A stretch of DNA of 64,000 bases from Burkholderiaceae bacterium (GCA_021463505.1 JAJTYR010000006.1:29411-93410); one strand, 5' to 3'. Positions 45,323 to 55,288 are shown, counted from the stretch's first letter. Program-made: numbers and translations. The notes: a model not told the origin generated them from the letters alone.

Positions 45323-47791
45323 GTGCCCAGCCGATCACTCTTTCGAACCTACCGCGGCCTGTGCCCGGGCGCCTGCGCGCTCGTGCTCTGCGCGACGCTC
45401 GCGTTTGCGGCTGCCGCGCAACCCCCGGGTGCACACGAGGCAGCGATCGCGCAGGCCCGCAGCGGCGACTACACGAATGCGCTCGCTGCGCTCGATCGCC
45501 TGGCAGCCCGGCACCCCGACGACCTGCGCATCGCTTTCGACCGGATCGTCGTGCTCGGCTGGGCCGGCCGGGACGCCGAGGCGCTGAGCCGGGCTTCGGG
45601 GCTCGACCTGGCCCATGCGCCCGCGTACGTGCTCGAAGGCATCGGCCGCTCGGCACGAAACCTGAAGCGCTTCGATCTCGCGGAGTCGGTCTATCGACGC
45701 GCGGTCTCGATGCACCCCGGGCGCCAGGAGAGCCGGATCGGACTTGCGCTGACCGTCTCCGACCGCGGCCGACACACGGAGGCCCGGCGACTGCTCGACG
45801 AGGCACTGGCGGATGCGCCCCGGGACACCGGCCGCGCAGCCCTGCTGGTTGCGCTGGCGAACGTGGCCGAAGCCGCGGGCGAGTGGCCTGCTGCGCTGGC
45901 GAAGCACCAGGAAGCGCTCACGGCCGATCCCCGGTCGAAGGAGGCGCAGGCCGGGCTGGCCCGCACCGCAGCCCGCCTCGGTGCAGCCACTCTGGCGACC
46001 GGTTTTGCCGCTCGACACCCCGGTCTGTTGCCGGCCTCCGAGGTAGCAGCGATGACGGACGACCAGGCCGCCATCGAGATCCGCTGGGGACGCATCCAGG
46101 AGCGCATCGAGTCCGGCGAGGCCCGTTTCGCGTGGCTCGACCGCGCGCTCGGGCGCAGCGAAAGTGCGGCCGCACGGCTCGCCGAGGCGTTGCGCGGGCC
46201 CGCTGGCGCAACGCCGGCGACGTTCGATGCGTCCGAACGCCGGCGCCTCGCGGACCGTATCGTGGCGCTCGAACTGCGTCGCCGTCCCGGCGATGCGGTC
46301 GCGCTCTATCAGGACATGCGTGACGCCGGCATTGCGGTGCCGAGCTACGCCGTCGCGTCGGCCGCCGACGCGATGCTGGCGGTGCGGCGGCCCGAAGAGG
46401 CGGCGGCGATGTACCGCGAGGCGCTCCAGGCGCAACCCGACGACTTCGCCGCATCGCTCGGCCTGTTCTTCGCGCTGGTCGAGAGCGAGCACCTCGACGA
46501 TGCGATCGCCCACGCCGATGCGCTGGCCGCGCGCACGCCGCCGCTGCGTTCGGCGCAGCGTGGCAACGCGGACGCCGTCACGGCCCGCACCGCTGCGGTG
46601 CTGGGTCGCGTCTACGGCGACCGCCTGGACGACGCCGAACGCGGGGCATCCGCGCTGCGCGACGCATTCCCATTCAGCGCCGCCGCCCGGGAAGCCGTCG
46701 GATCGGTGGCGTATGCGCGCGGCTGGCCTCGCCTGGCCGACGAGGAGTTTCGCCGCGCGCTGGCTGCCGATCCCGGCAACGCCGGACTGCACGCCGAACG
46801 CGTTGCGCCGCTGCTCGACGTGCATGCGTGGGCCGACGCCCGGGCACAGCTTGGCGAAGCCGTCGAACGTCGCCCCGACGACAGCCGCGTGGTCCGCGCG
46901 CAGGACCTGTGGACCGTGCATCGGATGCGCGAGCTCGTGCTGACCGCCGGCTTCGGGCGATCGAGCGATGCCACGCCCACCGGAACCGACGACTGGCGTC
47001 TGGACGCCCGCGTCTACACGCAGCCGCTCGCCGATCGGTGGCGCGTCTTCGCCCAGAGTTCGATCGCGCACGCCGGGTTCGCCGGCGACGCCGTGCGCTG
47101 GCACCGCGAAGCGCTCGGCGCCGAGTACCGCGCCCGCGACCTGAGGTTGACGGCGGCGGTGACCGACGGTTCGTCGGGACGCACCGGAATCGAAGCGAGC
47201 GGGACCCGGCAGTTCGGCGACCACTGGTCGCTCGGGCTGCTCGGCAGCAGCGTTTCGAGCAACCTGCCGATGCAGGCCTGGCGCGTCGGCGTGCGTGCGA
47301 ACGAAGCCGCCGCCACCGTACGGTACGCAGTGAACGAGTCGCGCAGTTTCGCCGCGGGTGCGAGCCGCCTCGGATTCAGCGACGGCAACGACCGCACTGG
47401 CGGCTGGCTCACGTGGTTCGAGCGCTGGACGAGCACACCGCTGTGGCGCTTCGAGACCACGGCCTGGCTCGGCGCATCGCGCAATTCGCTCGACGGTGCG
47501 CCGTACTTCAACCCCGCGAGCGACGCCACTGCCACCGTCGAGGCGGCAGCGGAATGGCTCACCTGGCGGCGCTACGAACGCAGCTTCCGGCAGCGCGCCT
47601 CCGCCACGGTCGGCACCTATTCGCAAGAGGGCTTCGGCAGCGGCGCGGTGCTCGGCCTGTCCTACGAGCACATCCGGGAAATCGATCGCCGCCTGTCCCT
47701 GCGCTACGGCATCGGCCGGCTGCTGCGGCCGTACGACGGCGAGCGCAGCGGTCGCAGTTTCGCGACGCTCACACTCGACGGGAGGTTCTGA
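45323..47791 (+). CDS. pgaA: Poly-beta-1,6-N-acetylglucosamine export porin PgaA
   Basis: PgaA is the outer-membrane export porin for partly deacetylated PNAG, a biofilm matrix polymer. The 822-residue precursor has a signal peptide (about 15-36) and a periplasmic TPR superhelix over roughly residues 40-510, with repeats such as EAAAMYREALQAQPDDFAAS. A C-terminal beta-barrel ends in an aromatic residue (TLTLDGRF), as in outer-membrane porins. Length and architecture match the 807-residue E. coli protein. The GTG at 45323 is the only sensible start, with a poor ribosome binding site. It is divergent from the RND operon and leads pgaABCD. Confidence 0.9.
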   Translation: MPSRSLFRTYRGLCPGACALVLCATLAFAAAAQPPGAHEAAIAQARSGDYTNALAALDRLAARHPDDLRIAFDRIVVLGWAGRDAEALSRASGLDLAHAPAYVLEGIGRSARNLKRFDLAESVYRRAVSMHPGRQESRIGLALTVSDRGRHTEARRLLDEALADAPRDTGRAALLVALANVAEAAGEWPAALAKHQEALTADPRSKEAQAGLARTAARLGAATLATGFAARHPGLLPASEVAAMTDDQAAIEIRWGRIQERIESGEARFAWLDRALGRSESAAARLAEALRGPAGATPATFDASERRRLADRIVALELRRRPGDAVALYQDMRDAGIAVPSYAVASAADAMLAVRRPEEAAAMYREALQAQPDDFAASLGLFFALVESEHLDDAIAHADALAARTPPLRSAQRGNADAVTARTAAVLGRVYGDRLDDAERGASALRDAFPFSAAAREAVGSVAYARGWPRLADEEFRRALAADPGNAGLHAERVAPLLDVHAWADARAQLGEAVERRPDDSRVVRAQDLWTVHRMRELVLTAGFGRSSDATPTGTDDWRLDARVYTQPLADRWRVFAQSSIAHAGFAGDAVRWHREALGAEYRARDLRLTAAVTDGSSGRTGIEASGTRQFGDHWSLGLLGSSVSSNLPMQAWRVGVRANEAAATVRYAVNESRSFAAGASRLGFSDGNDRTGGWLTWFERWTSTPLWRFETTAWLGASRNSLDGAPYFNPASDATATVEAAAEWLTWRRYERSFRQRASATVGTYSQEGFGSGAVLGLSYEHIREIDRRLSLRYGIGRLLRPYDGERSGRSFATLTLDGRF

Positions 47792-47792
47792 G

Positions 47793-49772
47793 GTGACACC
47801 CGCCTGGCTGCGTCGTCGCCTGTGCCTGCTGGCGGCAGCGCTCGCTGCGTCGTTCGTGCTGCCACAGGCGTCGGCCCGCGCGGCGGACATGGCGCCGGAC
47901 GCTTTCCTGGCGCTTTCGTACCACGAAGTCTCCGGCGACGGGCTGCCGGCGGACGCGCCCGGCGCGGGCCGCTACGGCATCGAGATCTCGCATCTGGTCG
48001 CGCAGTTCAGCTGGCTGCGCGAAAACGGCTACCGCCCCGTCAGCCTGACCCGGATCGCCCAGGCGCGTGCAGGCGGCGCCCCGCTGCCGCCGAAGGCGGT
48101 GCTGCTCAGCTTCGACGACGGCTATGCCGATTTCCACTCCCGCGTCTATCCGGTGCTCAAGCTGTTCGGCTATCCGGCGGTGATCGCGCTGGTCGGCAGC
48201 TGGATGGACGCCGCGCCCGGCGCCACGGTCGACTACGGCGGCAGGCAGGTCGCGCGCGAGGTCTTCCTGTCCTGGGAACAGGTGCGCGAAATGATGGCCT
48301 CGGGCCTGGTGGAGGTGGCCTCGCACTCCTACGCGCTGCATCGCGGCGTGATCGCCAACCCGCAGGGCAACAGCCAACCGGCCGCGGTTGCCAGGATCTA
48401 CGACGCGGCCACCCGCCACTACGAGAACGACGAAGCCTGGCTCGGGCGCATCCGTGACGACCTGCAACGCAACGCGCGCCTGATCGAGCGCGAGACCGGC
48501 CAGGCGCCGCGCGCGATGGTCTGGCCGTACGGCCGCTACAACCGTGCGACGCAGCGCATCGCGCGCGAGCTGGGCATGCCGCTGATGCTCACGCTCGAAG
48601 GAGGCGTGAATGCCGCCCGCGATCCGCTCGACCGGATCCGCCGGATCATCGTCGAACCCAGCCCGAACCTCGGCGAATTCGTCGACGAGATCGAACGCGT
48701 CTGGCCCGAGCCCCCGCAGCGCGTCGTCCACGTCGACCTCGACTACGTCTACAGCGCCGACCCGGGCGAGCAGGAGCGCAACCTGTCGGCGCTGCTCGAG
48801 CGCATCAGGGCGATCCGGCCTTCCACCGTCTATCTGCAGGCGTACGCCGACCCGGACGGCGACGGCGAGGCCGACGCGCTGTATTTCCCGAACAGCCAGA
48901 TGCCGATGCGCGCCGACCTGTTCAACCGCGTCGCCTGGCAACTCGAGACGCGTGTCGGGGTGCGCGTCTACGCATGGATGCCGGTGCTCGCATTCCGGCT
49001 GCCCGAAGGCCACCCGGCGCGCGACGAACTCGTTCAGGCGGCGCACGCCATGGCCGGAACGACCTACCGGCGGTTGTCGCCGTTCTCCGCCCGCGCCCGC
49101 GCGGCGATCGCGTCGATCTACGCGGATCTCGGCCGCCATGCGCGCTTCAGCGGACTGCTGTTCCATGACGACGCACTGATCGGCGACCACGAGGACGACA
49201 GCCCATGGGCCCGCGCGGTCTATCGCGACAGATGGGGGCTGCCGGGGTCCGTCGACGCGATCAGGGCCGAACCGCAAGCAGCGGCCGAGTGGTCGCGCCG
49301 CAAGCTCGCATGGCTGGTCGACTTCACGCGCGAACTCACTGCCGCCGCCGAAACCTTCAACGCGCCGCTGAAGACGGCACGCAACCTCTACGCAGCGCCC
49401 GTCGTCGATCCGGCGGCACAGGACTGGTACGCGCAATCGCTGCCGGCGTTCCTGCAGGCCTACGACTTCACGGCGCTGATGGCGATGCCGTACCTGGAAC
49501 GCGCGAAGTCGCCACGGCGTTTCCTCGAATCGCTCGTCGGGGCGGTTGCCGCGCAGCCGCAAGGCCTGGCGCGTACGGTCTTCGAATTGCAGGCGCGCGA
49601 CTGGCGCGGCGGCCAACCGGTACCGGACGGCGAACTGACGAGCTGGATCCGGATGCTCGAACTCGCTGGCGCCACCCACATCGGCTACTACCCGGACGAC
49701 CCGCACGGCGACGCCCCGACGCTGCGTCGACTCGTACCCGCGTTCTCGCTGCAAGCCGTCCCGCAGCCCTGA
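47793..49772 (+). CDS. pgaB: Poly-N-acetylglucosamine N-deacetylase PgaB
   Basis: PgaB is a periplasmic protein that partially deacetylates PNAG for export. The 659-residue product has an export signal (about residues 5-30), a CE4 deacetylase domain and a C-terminal glycoside-hydrolase-like domain. The metal-binding set is intact: Asp108-Asp109 in LSFDDGYAD and His178/His183 in ASHSYALH. The C-terminal domain includes HVDLDYVYSADPGEQ and LLFHDDALIGDHED. No clear lipobox cysteine follows the signal. The start is GTG at 47793, with GGAGG upstream. Confidence 0.94.
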   Translation: MTPAWLRRRLCLLAAALAASFVLPQASARAADMAPDAFLALSYHEVSGDGLPADAPGAGRYGIEISHLVAQFSWLRENGYRPVSLTRIAQARAGGAPLPPKAVLLSFDDGYADFHSRVYPVLKLFGYPAVIALVGSWMDAAPGATVDYGGRQVAREVFLSWEQVREMMASGLVEVASHSYALHRGVIANPQGNSQPAAVARIYDAATRHYENDEAWLGRIRDDLQRNARLIERETGQAPRAMVWPYGRYNRATQRIARELGMPLMLTLEGGVNAARDPLDRIRRIIVEPSPNLGEFVDEIERVWPEPPQRVVHVDLDYVYSADPGEQERNLSALLERIRAIRPSTVYLQAYADPDGDGEADALYFPNSQMPMRADLFNRVAWQLETRVGVRVYAWMPVLAFRLPEGHPARDELVQAAHAMAGTTYRRLSPFSARARAAIASIYADLGRHARFSGLLFHDDALIGDHEDDSPWARAVYRDRWGLPGSVDAIRAEPQAAAEWSRRKLAWLVDFTRELTAAAETFNAPLKTARNLYAAPVVDPAAQDWYAQSLPAFLQAYDFTALMAMPYLERAKSPRRFLESLVGAVAAQPQGLARTVFELQARDWRGGQPVPDGELTSWIRMLELAGATHIGYYPDDPHGDAPTLRRLVPAFSLQAVPQP

Positions 49773-49777
49773 GCACC

Positions 49778-51046
49778 ATGAGCAGCCTGAACCTCTCTGC
49801 CGCCGCCGACGCCCTGCTGGGCTTCGTCTTCTACTACCCGCTGTTCATGGCGTACCTGTGGATGGCCGGCGCGCTGTACTACTGGCTCCACTACGAACGC
49901 AGCAGTGGCAAACCGGATGATCCGCCCGAACTGGACGCGTATCCGCCGGTGGCCGTGATCGTGCCCTGCCACAACGAGGAAGCGCACGTCGTCGAGACGA
50001 TCGAATGGTTGATGGCCTCGAAGTATCCGGACCTGGAGGTGGTGGCGGTCGACGACGGCAGTACCGATGGGACGGCCGCGGCGCTCGGCCAGCTGGTCGG
50101 GCGCTTTCCGGCGCTGCGCGTCGTTCATCTGGCGCACAACCAGGGCAAGGCCGCGGCGCTGAACGCGGCGGCGGCGATGACCCGCGCCGAATTCCTCGTC
50201 TGCATCGACGGCGATGCGCTGCTCGATCCATCGGCGGTGCACTGGCTGATGTGGCATTTCCGTTCGCCGCGCGTGGGCGCCGTGACCGGCAACCCCCGCG
50301 TGCGCACCCGCTCGACGCTGCTCGGGCGCCTGCAGGTCGGCGAGTTCTCGTCGATCGTGGGCCTGATCAAGCGCGCCCAGCGAACCTACGGGCGCGTGTT
50401 CACCGTCTCGGGCGTGGTCAGCGCCTTCAGGCGCCGCGCGCTGCACGACGTCGGCTACTGGAGCACCGACATGCTGACCGAAGACGTCGACGTGTCGTGG
50501 AAGCTGCAGACGCGCCGCTGGGACGTGCGCTTCGAGCCCAACGCGCTGTGCTGGATCCTGATGCCCGAGACGTTCCGCGGCCTCTGGAGGCAACGCCTGC
50601 GGTGGGCCACCGGCGGCATGCAGGTGCTGATCAGGAACTGGCGCGGTCTGCACGCGTGGAACATGCGGCGCATGTGGCCGGTGTTCACCGAGTTCGTCGT
50701 CAGTGCCGCCTGGGCCTACGCGATGATGGGCGTGATCCTGCTCTGGCTGCTCGGCACGGTGCTCGGGCTGCCGGTGCCGATCGGGATTCCCACGCTGCTG
50801 CCGAACTGGAACGGTGTCGTCGTCGGCACCACCTGCCTTCTTCAGGTGGCCACCGGAATGCTGCTCGATTCACGCGTGGAGAAGGGGCTGTTCAGGCATT
50901 ACTTCTGGATGATCTGGTACCCGCTGGCGTTCTGGTCGATCAACGTGTTCACCACGGTGGTGGGCGTGCCCAGGGCGCTGCTTCGTTCCAGGGGAGAGCG
51001 AGCACGATGGAAAAGCCCGGATCGCGGACTGCTGCCCGACCGCTGA
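49778..51046 (+). CDS. pgaC: Poly-beta-1,6-N-acetylglucosamine synthase PgaC
   Basis: PgaC is the processive GT2 membrane glycosyltransferase that polymerises UDP-GlcNAc into PNAG. The 422-residue protein has an N-terminal membrane helix, the cytoplasmic GT-A domain and C-terminal helices. Catalytic motifs are VDDGSTDG, CIDGDALLDP, TEDVD (Asp236 as probable base) and QRLRWATGG (from Gln272), the Q-x-x-RW signature of processive synthases. The ATG at 49778 follows pgaB by 5 bases. The 3' end overlaps pgaD by 40 bases. Confidence 0.96.
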   Translation: MSSLNLSAAADALLGFVFYYPLFMAYLWMAGALYYWLHYERSSGKPDDPPELDAYPPVAVIVPCHNEEAHVVETIEWLMASKYPDLEVVAVDDGSTDGTAAALGQLVGRFPALRVVHLAHNQGKAAALNAAAAMTRAEFLVCIDGDALLDPSAVHWLMWHFRSPRVGAVTGNPRVRTRSTLLGRLQVGEFSSIVGLIKRAQRTYGRVFTVSGVVSAFRRRALHDVGYWSTDMLTEDVDVSWKLQTRRWDVRFEPNALCWILMPETFRGLWRQRLRWATGGMQVLIRNWRGLHAWNMRRMWPVFTEFVVSAAWAYAMMGVILLWLLGTVLGLPVPIGIPTLLPNWNGVVVGTTCLLQVATGMLLDSRVEKGLFRHYFWMIWYPLAFWSINVFTTVVGVPRALLRSRGERARWKSPDRGLLPDR

Positions 51047-51504
51047 TCATCGATCGGCCTGATCTGCAATCGACCCCGCAGCGCGTCGTGTCGACGGGGC
51101 TGACGGCCTTCTTCTGGGCCGTCTGGGCCTACCTCTGGCTGCCGGTCTTCGCGCTGTTCGGCTGGGCCTTCGGCGCTTCGCGTTTCTACGAGGAAATGGT
51201 GGTCGAGCACGGTGGTGCGGCGTTGCTCGATCTGCTGGGCTGGTACGCGCTCGTGATCGGGCTGCTCGCCGGTTCGCTGGTGCTCTGGGCCTCGTACAAC
51301 TTCATCAGGTTTGGCGGCAGGGAGCGTCGCTCGACGCGCCACGCCACCACGACCGACGAAGTCGCCGCCCACGTCGGCCTCGAAACCGACGCGCTGCGGC
51401 GCTGGCAGCAGGCGCGCGTGTTGCGACTGCGGCACGACGGATCCGGCAGGATCGAATCGGTCGAAATCGTTCCTTTGCCGCGAGTCGATCCTCCGCCGTC
51501 CTGA
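51007..51504 (+). CDS. pgaD: PNAG biosynthesis accessory protein PgaD
   Basis: PgaD is the small inner-membrane partner of PgaC and part of the c-di-GMP-responsive synthase complex. The 165-residue protein has two hydrophobic segments (about 32-58 and 72-95), with FFWAVWAYLWLPVFALFGW and a typical ARRHxx-like cytoplasmic tail. It is longer than E. coli PgaD, with an additional C-terminal region (EVAAHVGLETDALRRWQQAR). It begins inside pgaC, suggesting coupled translation. Confidence 0.88.
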   Translation: MEKPGSRTAARPLIIDRPDLQSTPQRVVSTGLTAFFWAVWAYLWLPVFALFGWAFGASRFYEEMVVEHGGAALLDLLGWYALVIGLLAGSLVLWASYNFIRFGGRERRSTRHATTTDEVAAHVGLETDALRRWQQARVLRLRHDGSGRIESVEIVPLPRVDPPPS

Positions 51505-51555
51505 CGCTGCAGACACGGCGTGACGCGAGCGCCGCGCTGATATCCTCGCGGCTCG

Positions 51556-52467
51556 ATGAATTCCCCGACGCCACTTCCCCGCTGGCTCGGCGTTTCGCTG
51601 CTGCTGCTGATCGCGGCCTCGTTCGCCAGCAACCACGTCGCCGCGCGTCTCGCCTTCGACCACGGTGCGAACGTCGCCACGGCGGTGGCCGTGCGCTCGA
51701 TGGGGGCAGCGCTGTTCGTGCTGGTGCTGCTCGCCCGGGCCCGCGTGCCGCTGCGCATGCCGGCATCGACACTGCGCCGCGCCCTGGGCATCGGGCTGCT
51801 GGTGGCGATCCAGAGCCTGTGCCTGTATTCGGCCGTCGCGCGCATTCCGGTGGCGCTCGCACTGCTCGCCTTCAATACGTTCCCGCTGATGCTCGGCCTG
51901 ATGTCCTGGGCCGCCGGCGGCGAGCAGCCCTCGCGCCGCGCCTTCGTGGCCATGCCGATCGCGCTCGCCGGACTGGCGGCGGCGCTCGACGTGGCCGGCC
52001 TCGCCCGGCCGCCGGCCGGCACGGCGACGCTGGCGCCTGCATCGATGGGCGTCGGCGTGGCGTTCGCCCTGGGCGGCGCGGCCTCGTTCGCCAGCGCGCT
52101 CTACCTCACCACCCGCTGGCTGGGCAGCACCGACGGCCGCCTGCGCACGCTGGTGCTGATGCTGGTGGTGACCACGGTGGCGATCGGTACCGGCGCGCTG
52201 CGCGGCAGGTTCGACTGGCCGGCCGACGGCATCGGCTGGGCGGCGCTGGCCGCACTCACCGTACTCTACGCGTCGGCGATCACCGCGCTGTTCGTGCTGC
52301 TGCCCAGACTGGGCGCCGTCAACAACGCCGCAGTGATGAACTTCGAGCCGATCGCGGCACTGTTCCTCGGCTGGGTGGTGCTCGACCAGCAGGTCGCCGC
52401 GATCCAGATCGCGGGCGCGCTGGTCGTGATCGGTGCGATCGTCATGCTGACCACCGGCCGACGCTGA
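51556..52467 (+). CDS. EamA/DMT-superfamily transporter
   Basis: This is an inner-membrane drug/metabolite-transporter-type protein of 303 residues with ten expected helices arranged as two EamA repeats. The first repeat is residues about 10-140 and the second 165-300, which ends with the common PIAALFLGWVVLDQQVAAIQ. Substrates of this family range from amino acids to purines and cannot be read from sequence. It lies 51 bases after pgaD and is not part of the conserved pga cluster. Confidence 0.88.
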   Translation: MNSPTPLPRWLGVSLLLLIAASFASNHVAARLAFDHGANVATAVAVRSMGAALFVLVLLARARVPLRMPASTLRRALGIGLLVAIQSLCLYSAVARIPVALALLAFNTFPLMLGLMSWAAGGEQPSRRAFVAMPIALAGLAAALDVAGLARPPAGTATLAPASMGVGVAFALGGAASFASALYLTTRWLGSTDGRLRTLVLMLVVTTVAIGTGALRGRFDWPADGIGWAALAALTVLYASAITALFVLLPRLGAVNNAAVMNFEPIAALFLGWVVLDQQVAAIQIAGALVVIGAIVMLTTGRR

Positions 52468-52567
52468 GCGCCGACTGTGCGCTCGGCGGGAACGGATGCG
52501 CAGCCGTCGCGACGCAGGCGATTATCATGGGCGCCTTGCTGCCCTGCCGCCTTGACGCTGCCTGCGA

Positions 52568-53680
52568 ATGCGATCGTCCTGCGCCCGCGTCCCGGACGCC
52601 GCACCGACCCGGCCCGAATGCCGGGCGGCTGATCGTCCGGACGGCGCGCGCCAGAGCGCGAGCGACCCGGATCCGTCCTCCGGAACGCCCGCGGCGCTCG
52701 AGGTGGCGCTGGTCAAGACCAGTTCGCTCGGCGACGTGATCCACGCGCTGCCGGTGGTCAGCGACATCCTCACGGCCTTGCCCGCTGCGCGCGTCGACTG
52801 GGTGGTCGAAGAGCCGTTTGCCGAGCTTCCGGCACTGCACCCGGGCGTCGCCACGATCCACCGCGTGGCGCTGCGCCGCTGGCGCAAGGCACCGCTGTCG
52901 GCCGCCACGCGCGCCGAGTGGTCGCGTTTTCGCGCCGGGTTCCGCGTGCGTCGCTACGACCTGATCCTCGACCTTCAGGGACTGCTCAAGAGCGCGTTCC
53001 TGGCGCTGCAGGGCCGCGGTCCGCGCGCCGGCTTCGACCGCGCGAGCGCGCGCGAGCCATTGGCTGCGCTCCTCTACCAGCGGCGCTTTCGCGTCGACCA
53101 GAAGCAGCACGCGATCCACGCGCTGCGCTCGCTGGCCGCACAGGCACTCGGCTATCGCGTCGAAGGGTTGCCGCGTTTCGCGCTCGCTCCGCCACCGCTG
53201 GCCGGCCTCGCGCAGATGCCGGGCGGCGCACTCGCACCCGGGTCGATCGTGTTGTTGCACATGACGGCGCGCCCCGAGAAGCAGTGGCCGGTCGAACGCT
53301 GGCGGGCGCTCGCGCAACGGCTCGACTCGGCCGGCCGTGACTTCGTGGTGCCCTGGGGCAACGATGCCGAACGTGCGCGCGCCGAGGCGATCGCTGGCGG
53401 CCTGCCGCGCGCGCGCGTTCCGCAACGGCTGAGTCTCGGGCAGTGCGCGACGCTGCTCGCGCACGCGCGCGCGGTCGTCGGCCTGGACACCGGCCTCACA
53501 CACCTGGCCGCAGCCTTCGAGCGCCCGCTGGTGTTCATGGTGCCCGACACGCCGCGCTGGCCGCGGTTCCGGGCCGAGCCGTTCTGGCTGCCGCAGATGG
53601 CGAGCTTCGGACGCGCCGGCACGATGCCCGACGTCGACGAAGTGTGGTCCGCGCTCGCACAACTGGACGCGGTCGGCTGA
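52568..53680 (+). CDS. waaC: Lipopolysaccharide heptosyltransferase I
   Basis: WaaC adds the first L-glycero-D-manno-heptose to Kdo of the LPS inner core. It is a GT9 family, GT-B fold enzyme. The conserved opening VALVKTSSLGDVIHALPVV appears only at about residue 46, so the first 45 Arg/Pro-rich residues may be non-coding and the real start nearer 52700 (for example a GTG there). The C-terminal donor-binding half has LLHMTARPEKQWPVERW and GLDTGLTHLAAAF. It uses ADP-heptose made by the pathway that includes gmhB. It converges with the ArnT-like gene. Confidence 0.9.
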   Translation: MRSSCARVPDAAPTRPECRAADRPDGARQSASDPDPSSGTPAALEVALVKTSSLGDVIHALPVVSDILTALPAARVDWVVEEPFAELPALHPGVATIHRVALRRWRKAPLSAATRAEWSRFRAGFRVRRYDLILDLQGLLKSAFLALQGRGPRAGFDRASAREPLAALLYQRRFRVDQKQHAIHALRSLAAQALGYRVEGLPRFALAPPPLAGLAQMPGGALAPGSIVLLHMTARPEKQWPVERWRALAQRLDSAGRDFVVPWGNDAERARAEAIAGGLPRARVPQRLSLGQCATLLAHARAVVGLDTGLTHLAAAFERPLVFMVPDTPRWPRFRAEPFWLPQMASFGRAGTMPDVDEVWSALAQLDAVG

Positions 53681-53743
53681 AGCGATCGCGTGGGCCGGCC
53701 CCTCGACGCGTGAGCGCAGCAGCGGGCGTCGACACCGGATGGC

Positions 53744-55231
53744 TCACTGGCCGCGCACGAGCACGAACCGGTAGGTCGCTCGGGGCTGCCCGGGACGCGA
53801 ATGGGTGAACGGCAGTTCGAATTCGCCCGAGACCACGGCGCCTTCGACGAGACCGAGCGCGGCCGCTCGCTCGCGCAGCCAGGCCTCCTGACCGGCGCCG
53901 GCAATCAGCAGGAGGCTTTCGTCGTCGACCAGCGGCGGCCGCGGCGTCCCGTTTGGCCAGGTCCGGACGTGCGCACGCGTGAAGTGGACCCTGAGCACAC
54001 CCGCCAACACGCGATCGGACGCGACGATGCTGCCGCTGCCGTCGTAGCCTTGCGCCTGCAGTGCGTGCGCGAGCGCTGCCGCGGGCTGGTTCAGGTCGCC
54101 CGGCCTGCCGCGCCAGCCGTCCCAGGTCGGGCGCAGCGTCAGCAGGATGAGGAACACCAGTGCGAAGCCAACCAGGACGCGGCGAAACACCGGCAGCCGG
54201 GGATGGGCGCCGAGGTCGGTGCGGCAGCCGAACCAGGCGAGCGGCACCATGCACAGCAGCGGCTGCAGCCAGCGCCCCTTCACGTTGCCGACGCCGCCCA
54301 GCACCACCATCGTGGCCAGCAGCACCGCGAGCGCCACGAAGTAACGCAGCCAGAAACGGCATTGCGGATTGCGTGGTCCGGCGCTGCGCACGCGCCACGC
54401 ATCGCGGCCGAACACCGTCACCGACACGACGACCAGGACGACCAGCGTACCGGCGATCGCCTCGACGAGACGGCCGAGCCCGCCGAGCGCGCCGACGACG
54501 GCTCCGGGTCGGGCGTCCATTTTTGCCAGCGTTCGCCCGCTGGCCATCTGCCAGTGATCGAGCAGCCACCAGGCGTGCGGCGCAACCACGATCAGCGCGA
54601 CCAGCACGCTGGCGAGAAGCCACGGGCTGAGCGCCACCTTGCGGCCCTCCGGGCTGGCCAGTACCGCCAGCGCCAGCGCCGTGAAGAACAGCGCATAGCT
54701 GTACTTCGACAGCATGCCCAGCCCGGCGACGAGGCCGAGCAGCAGGAAGAGCACCGGACGGGGACGCTCGAGCAGCCGCACGAGCACGAGAACCGTCGCG
54801 CTGGCCACGGTCGTGACCAGCACCGAGTGCGTCAGGTCGCGATGCGACTCCCAGCCGATGTGCGGGATCAGCAGCATGCCGGCGCACGCGAGCAGCGCCA
54901 GCCGCGCAGGCATCGCGCGCAGTGCCGCGAAGTAGATGAACAGATAGGTGAGTGCGATCAGGATGTTCTTCAGCAGCGCCAGCGAGAACACCGAGACCCC
55001 CGCGAGCTGGAACACGCCCCACTGCAGCCAGGTGTAGAGCGGGGGCTGCGCGCCATAGCCGGCGGCGAGTTGCTGTGTCCACAACGACTGCTCGGCCTCG
55101 TCGAGTTCGAGCGCGCCCGAGACCAGCACCCGCGACAGCAGATGCGCACCGGAATAAAGCAGCATCAGCAGCAACAACTGCCGGCCCGATGGCCCGGCCG
55201 CGGCGATCGAAGTCGTGGCACGCACGTTCAT
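53744..55231 (-). CDS. ArnT-like (GT39/GT83) membrane glycosyltransferase
   Basis: This 495-residue integral membrane protein has about ten hydrophobic segments. The first periplasmic loop carries ELDEAEQSLWTQQLAAGYG, with the DE-type acidic pair expected for PMT/ArnT enzymes that use polyprenyl-phosphate sugars. A second conserved part reads SYHRDLTHS-like (residues WESHRDLTHS). Such enzymes add sugars to lipid A, protein or glycans at the periplasmic face. The divergent GT2 gene next door could make the polyprenyl-phosphate donor. The acceptor cannot be determined. Confidence 0.82.
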   Translation of the reverse strand: MNVRATTSIAAAGPSGRQLLLLMLLYSGAHLLSRVLVSGALELDEAEQSLWTQQLAAGYGAQPPLYTWLQWGVFQLAGVSVFSLALLKNILIALTYLFIYFAALRAMPARLALLACAGMLLIPHIGWESHRDLTHSVLVTTVASATVLVLVRLLERPRPVLFLLLGLVAGLGMLSKYSYALFFTALALAVLASPEGRKVALSPWLLASVLVALIVVAPHAWWLLDHWQMASGRTLAKMDARPGAVVGALGGLGRLVEAIAGTLVVLVVVSVTVFGRDAWRVRSAGPRNPQCRFWLRYFVALAVLLATMVVLGGVGNVKGRWLQPLLCMVPLAWFGCRTDLGAHPRLPVFRRVLVGFALVFLILLTLRPTWDGWRGRPGDLNQPAAALAHALQAQGYDGSGSIVASDRVLAGVLRVHFTRAHVRTWPNGTPRPPLVDDESLLLIAGAGQEAWLRERAAALGLVEGAVVSGEFELPFTHSRPGQPRATYRFVLVRGQ

Positions 55232-55288
55232 CGAGGCGAAGCCGGTTCACGCATCAGTTAACATTCCCCGCATTGCGCCGAGCATCCC

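Noticed and set aside
45335..47890. An 851-residue frame opposite pgaA
   Set aside because: Antisense shadow; pgaA has a signal peptide, TPRs and a barrel end in the other strand.
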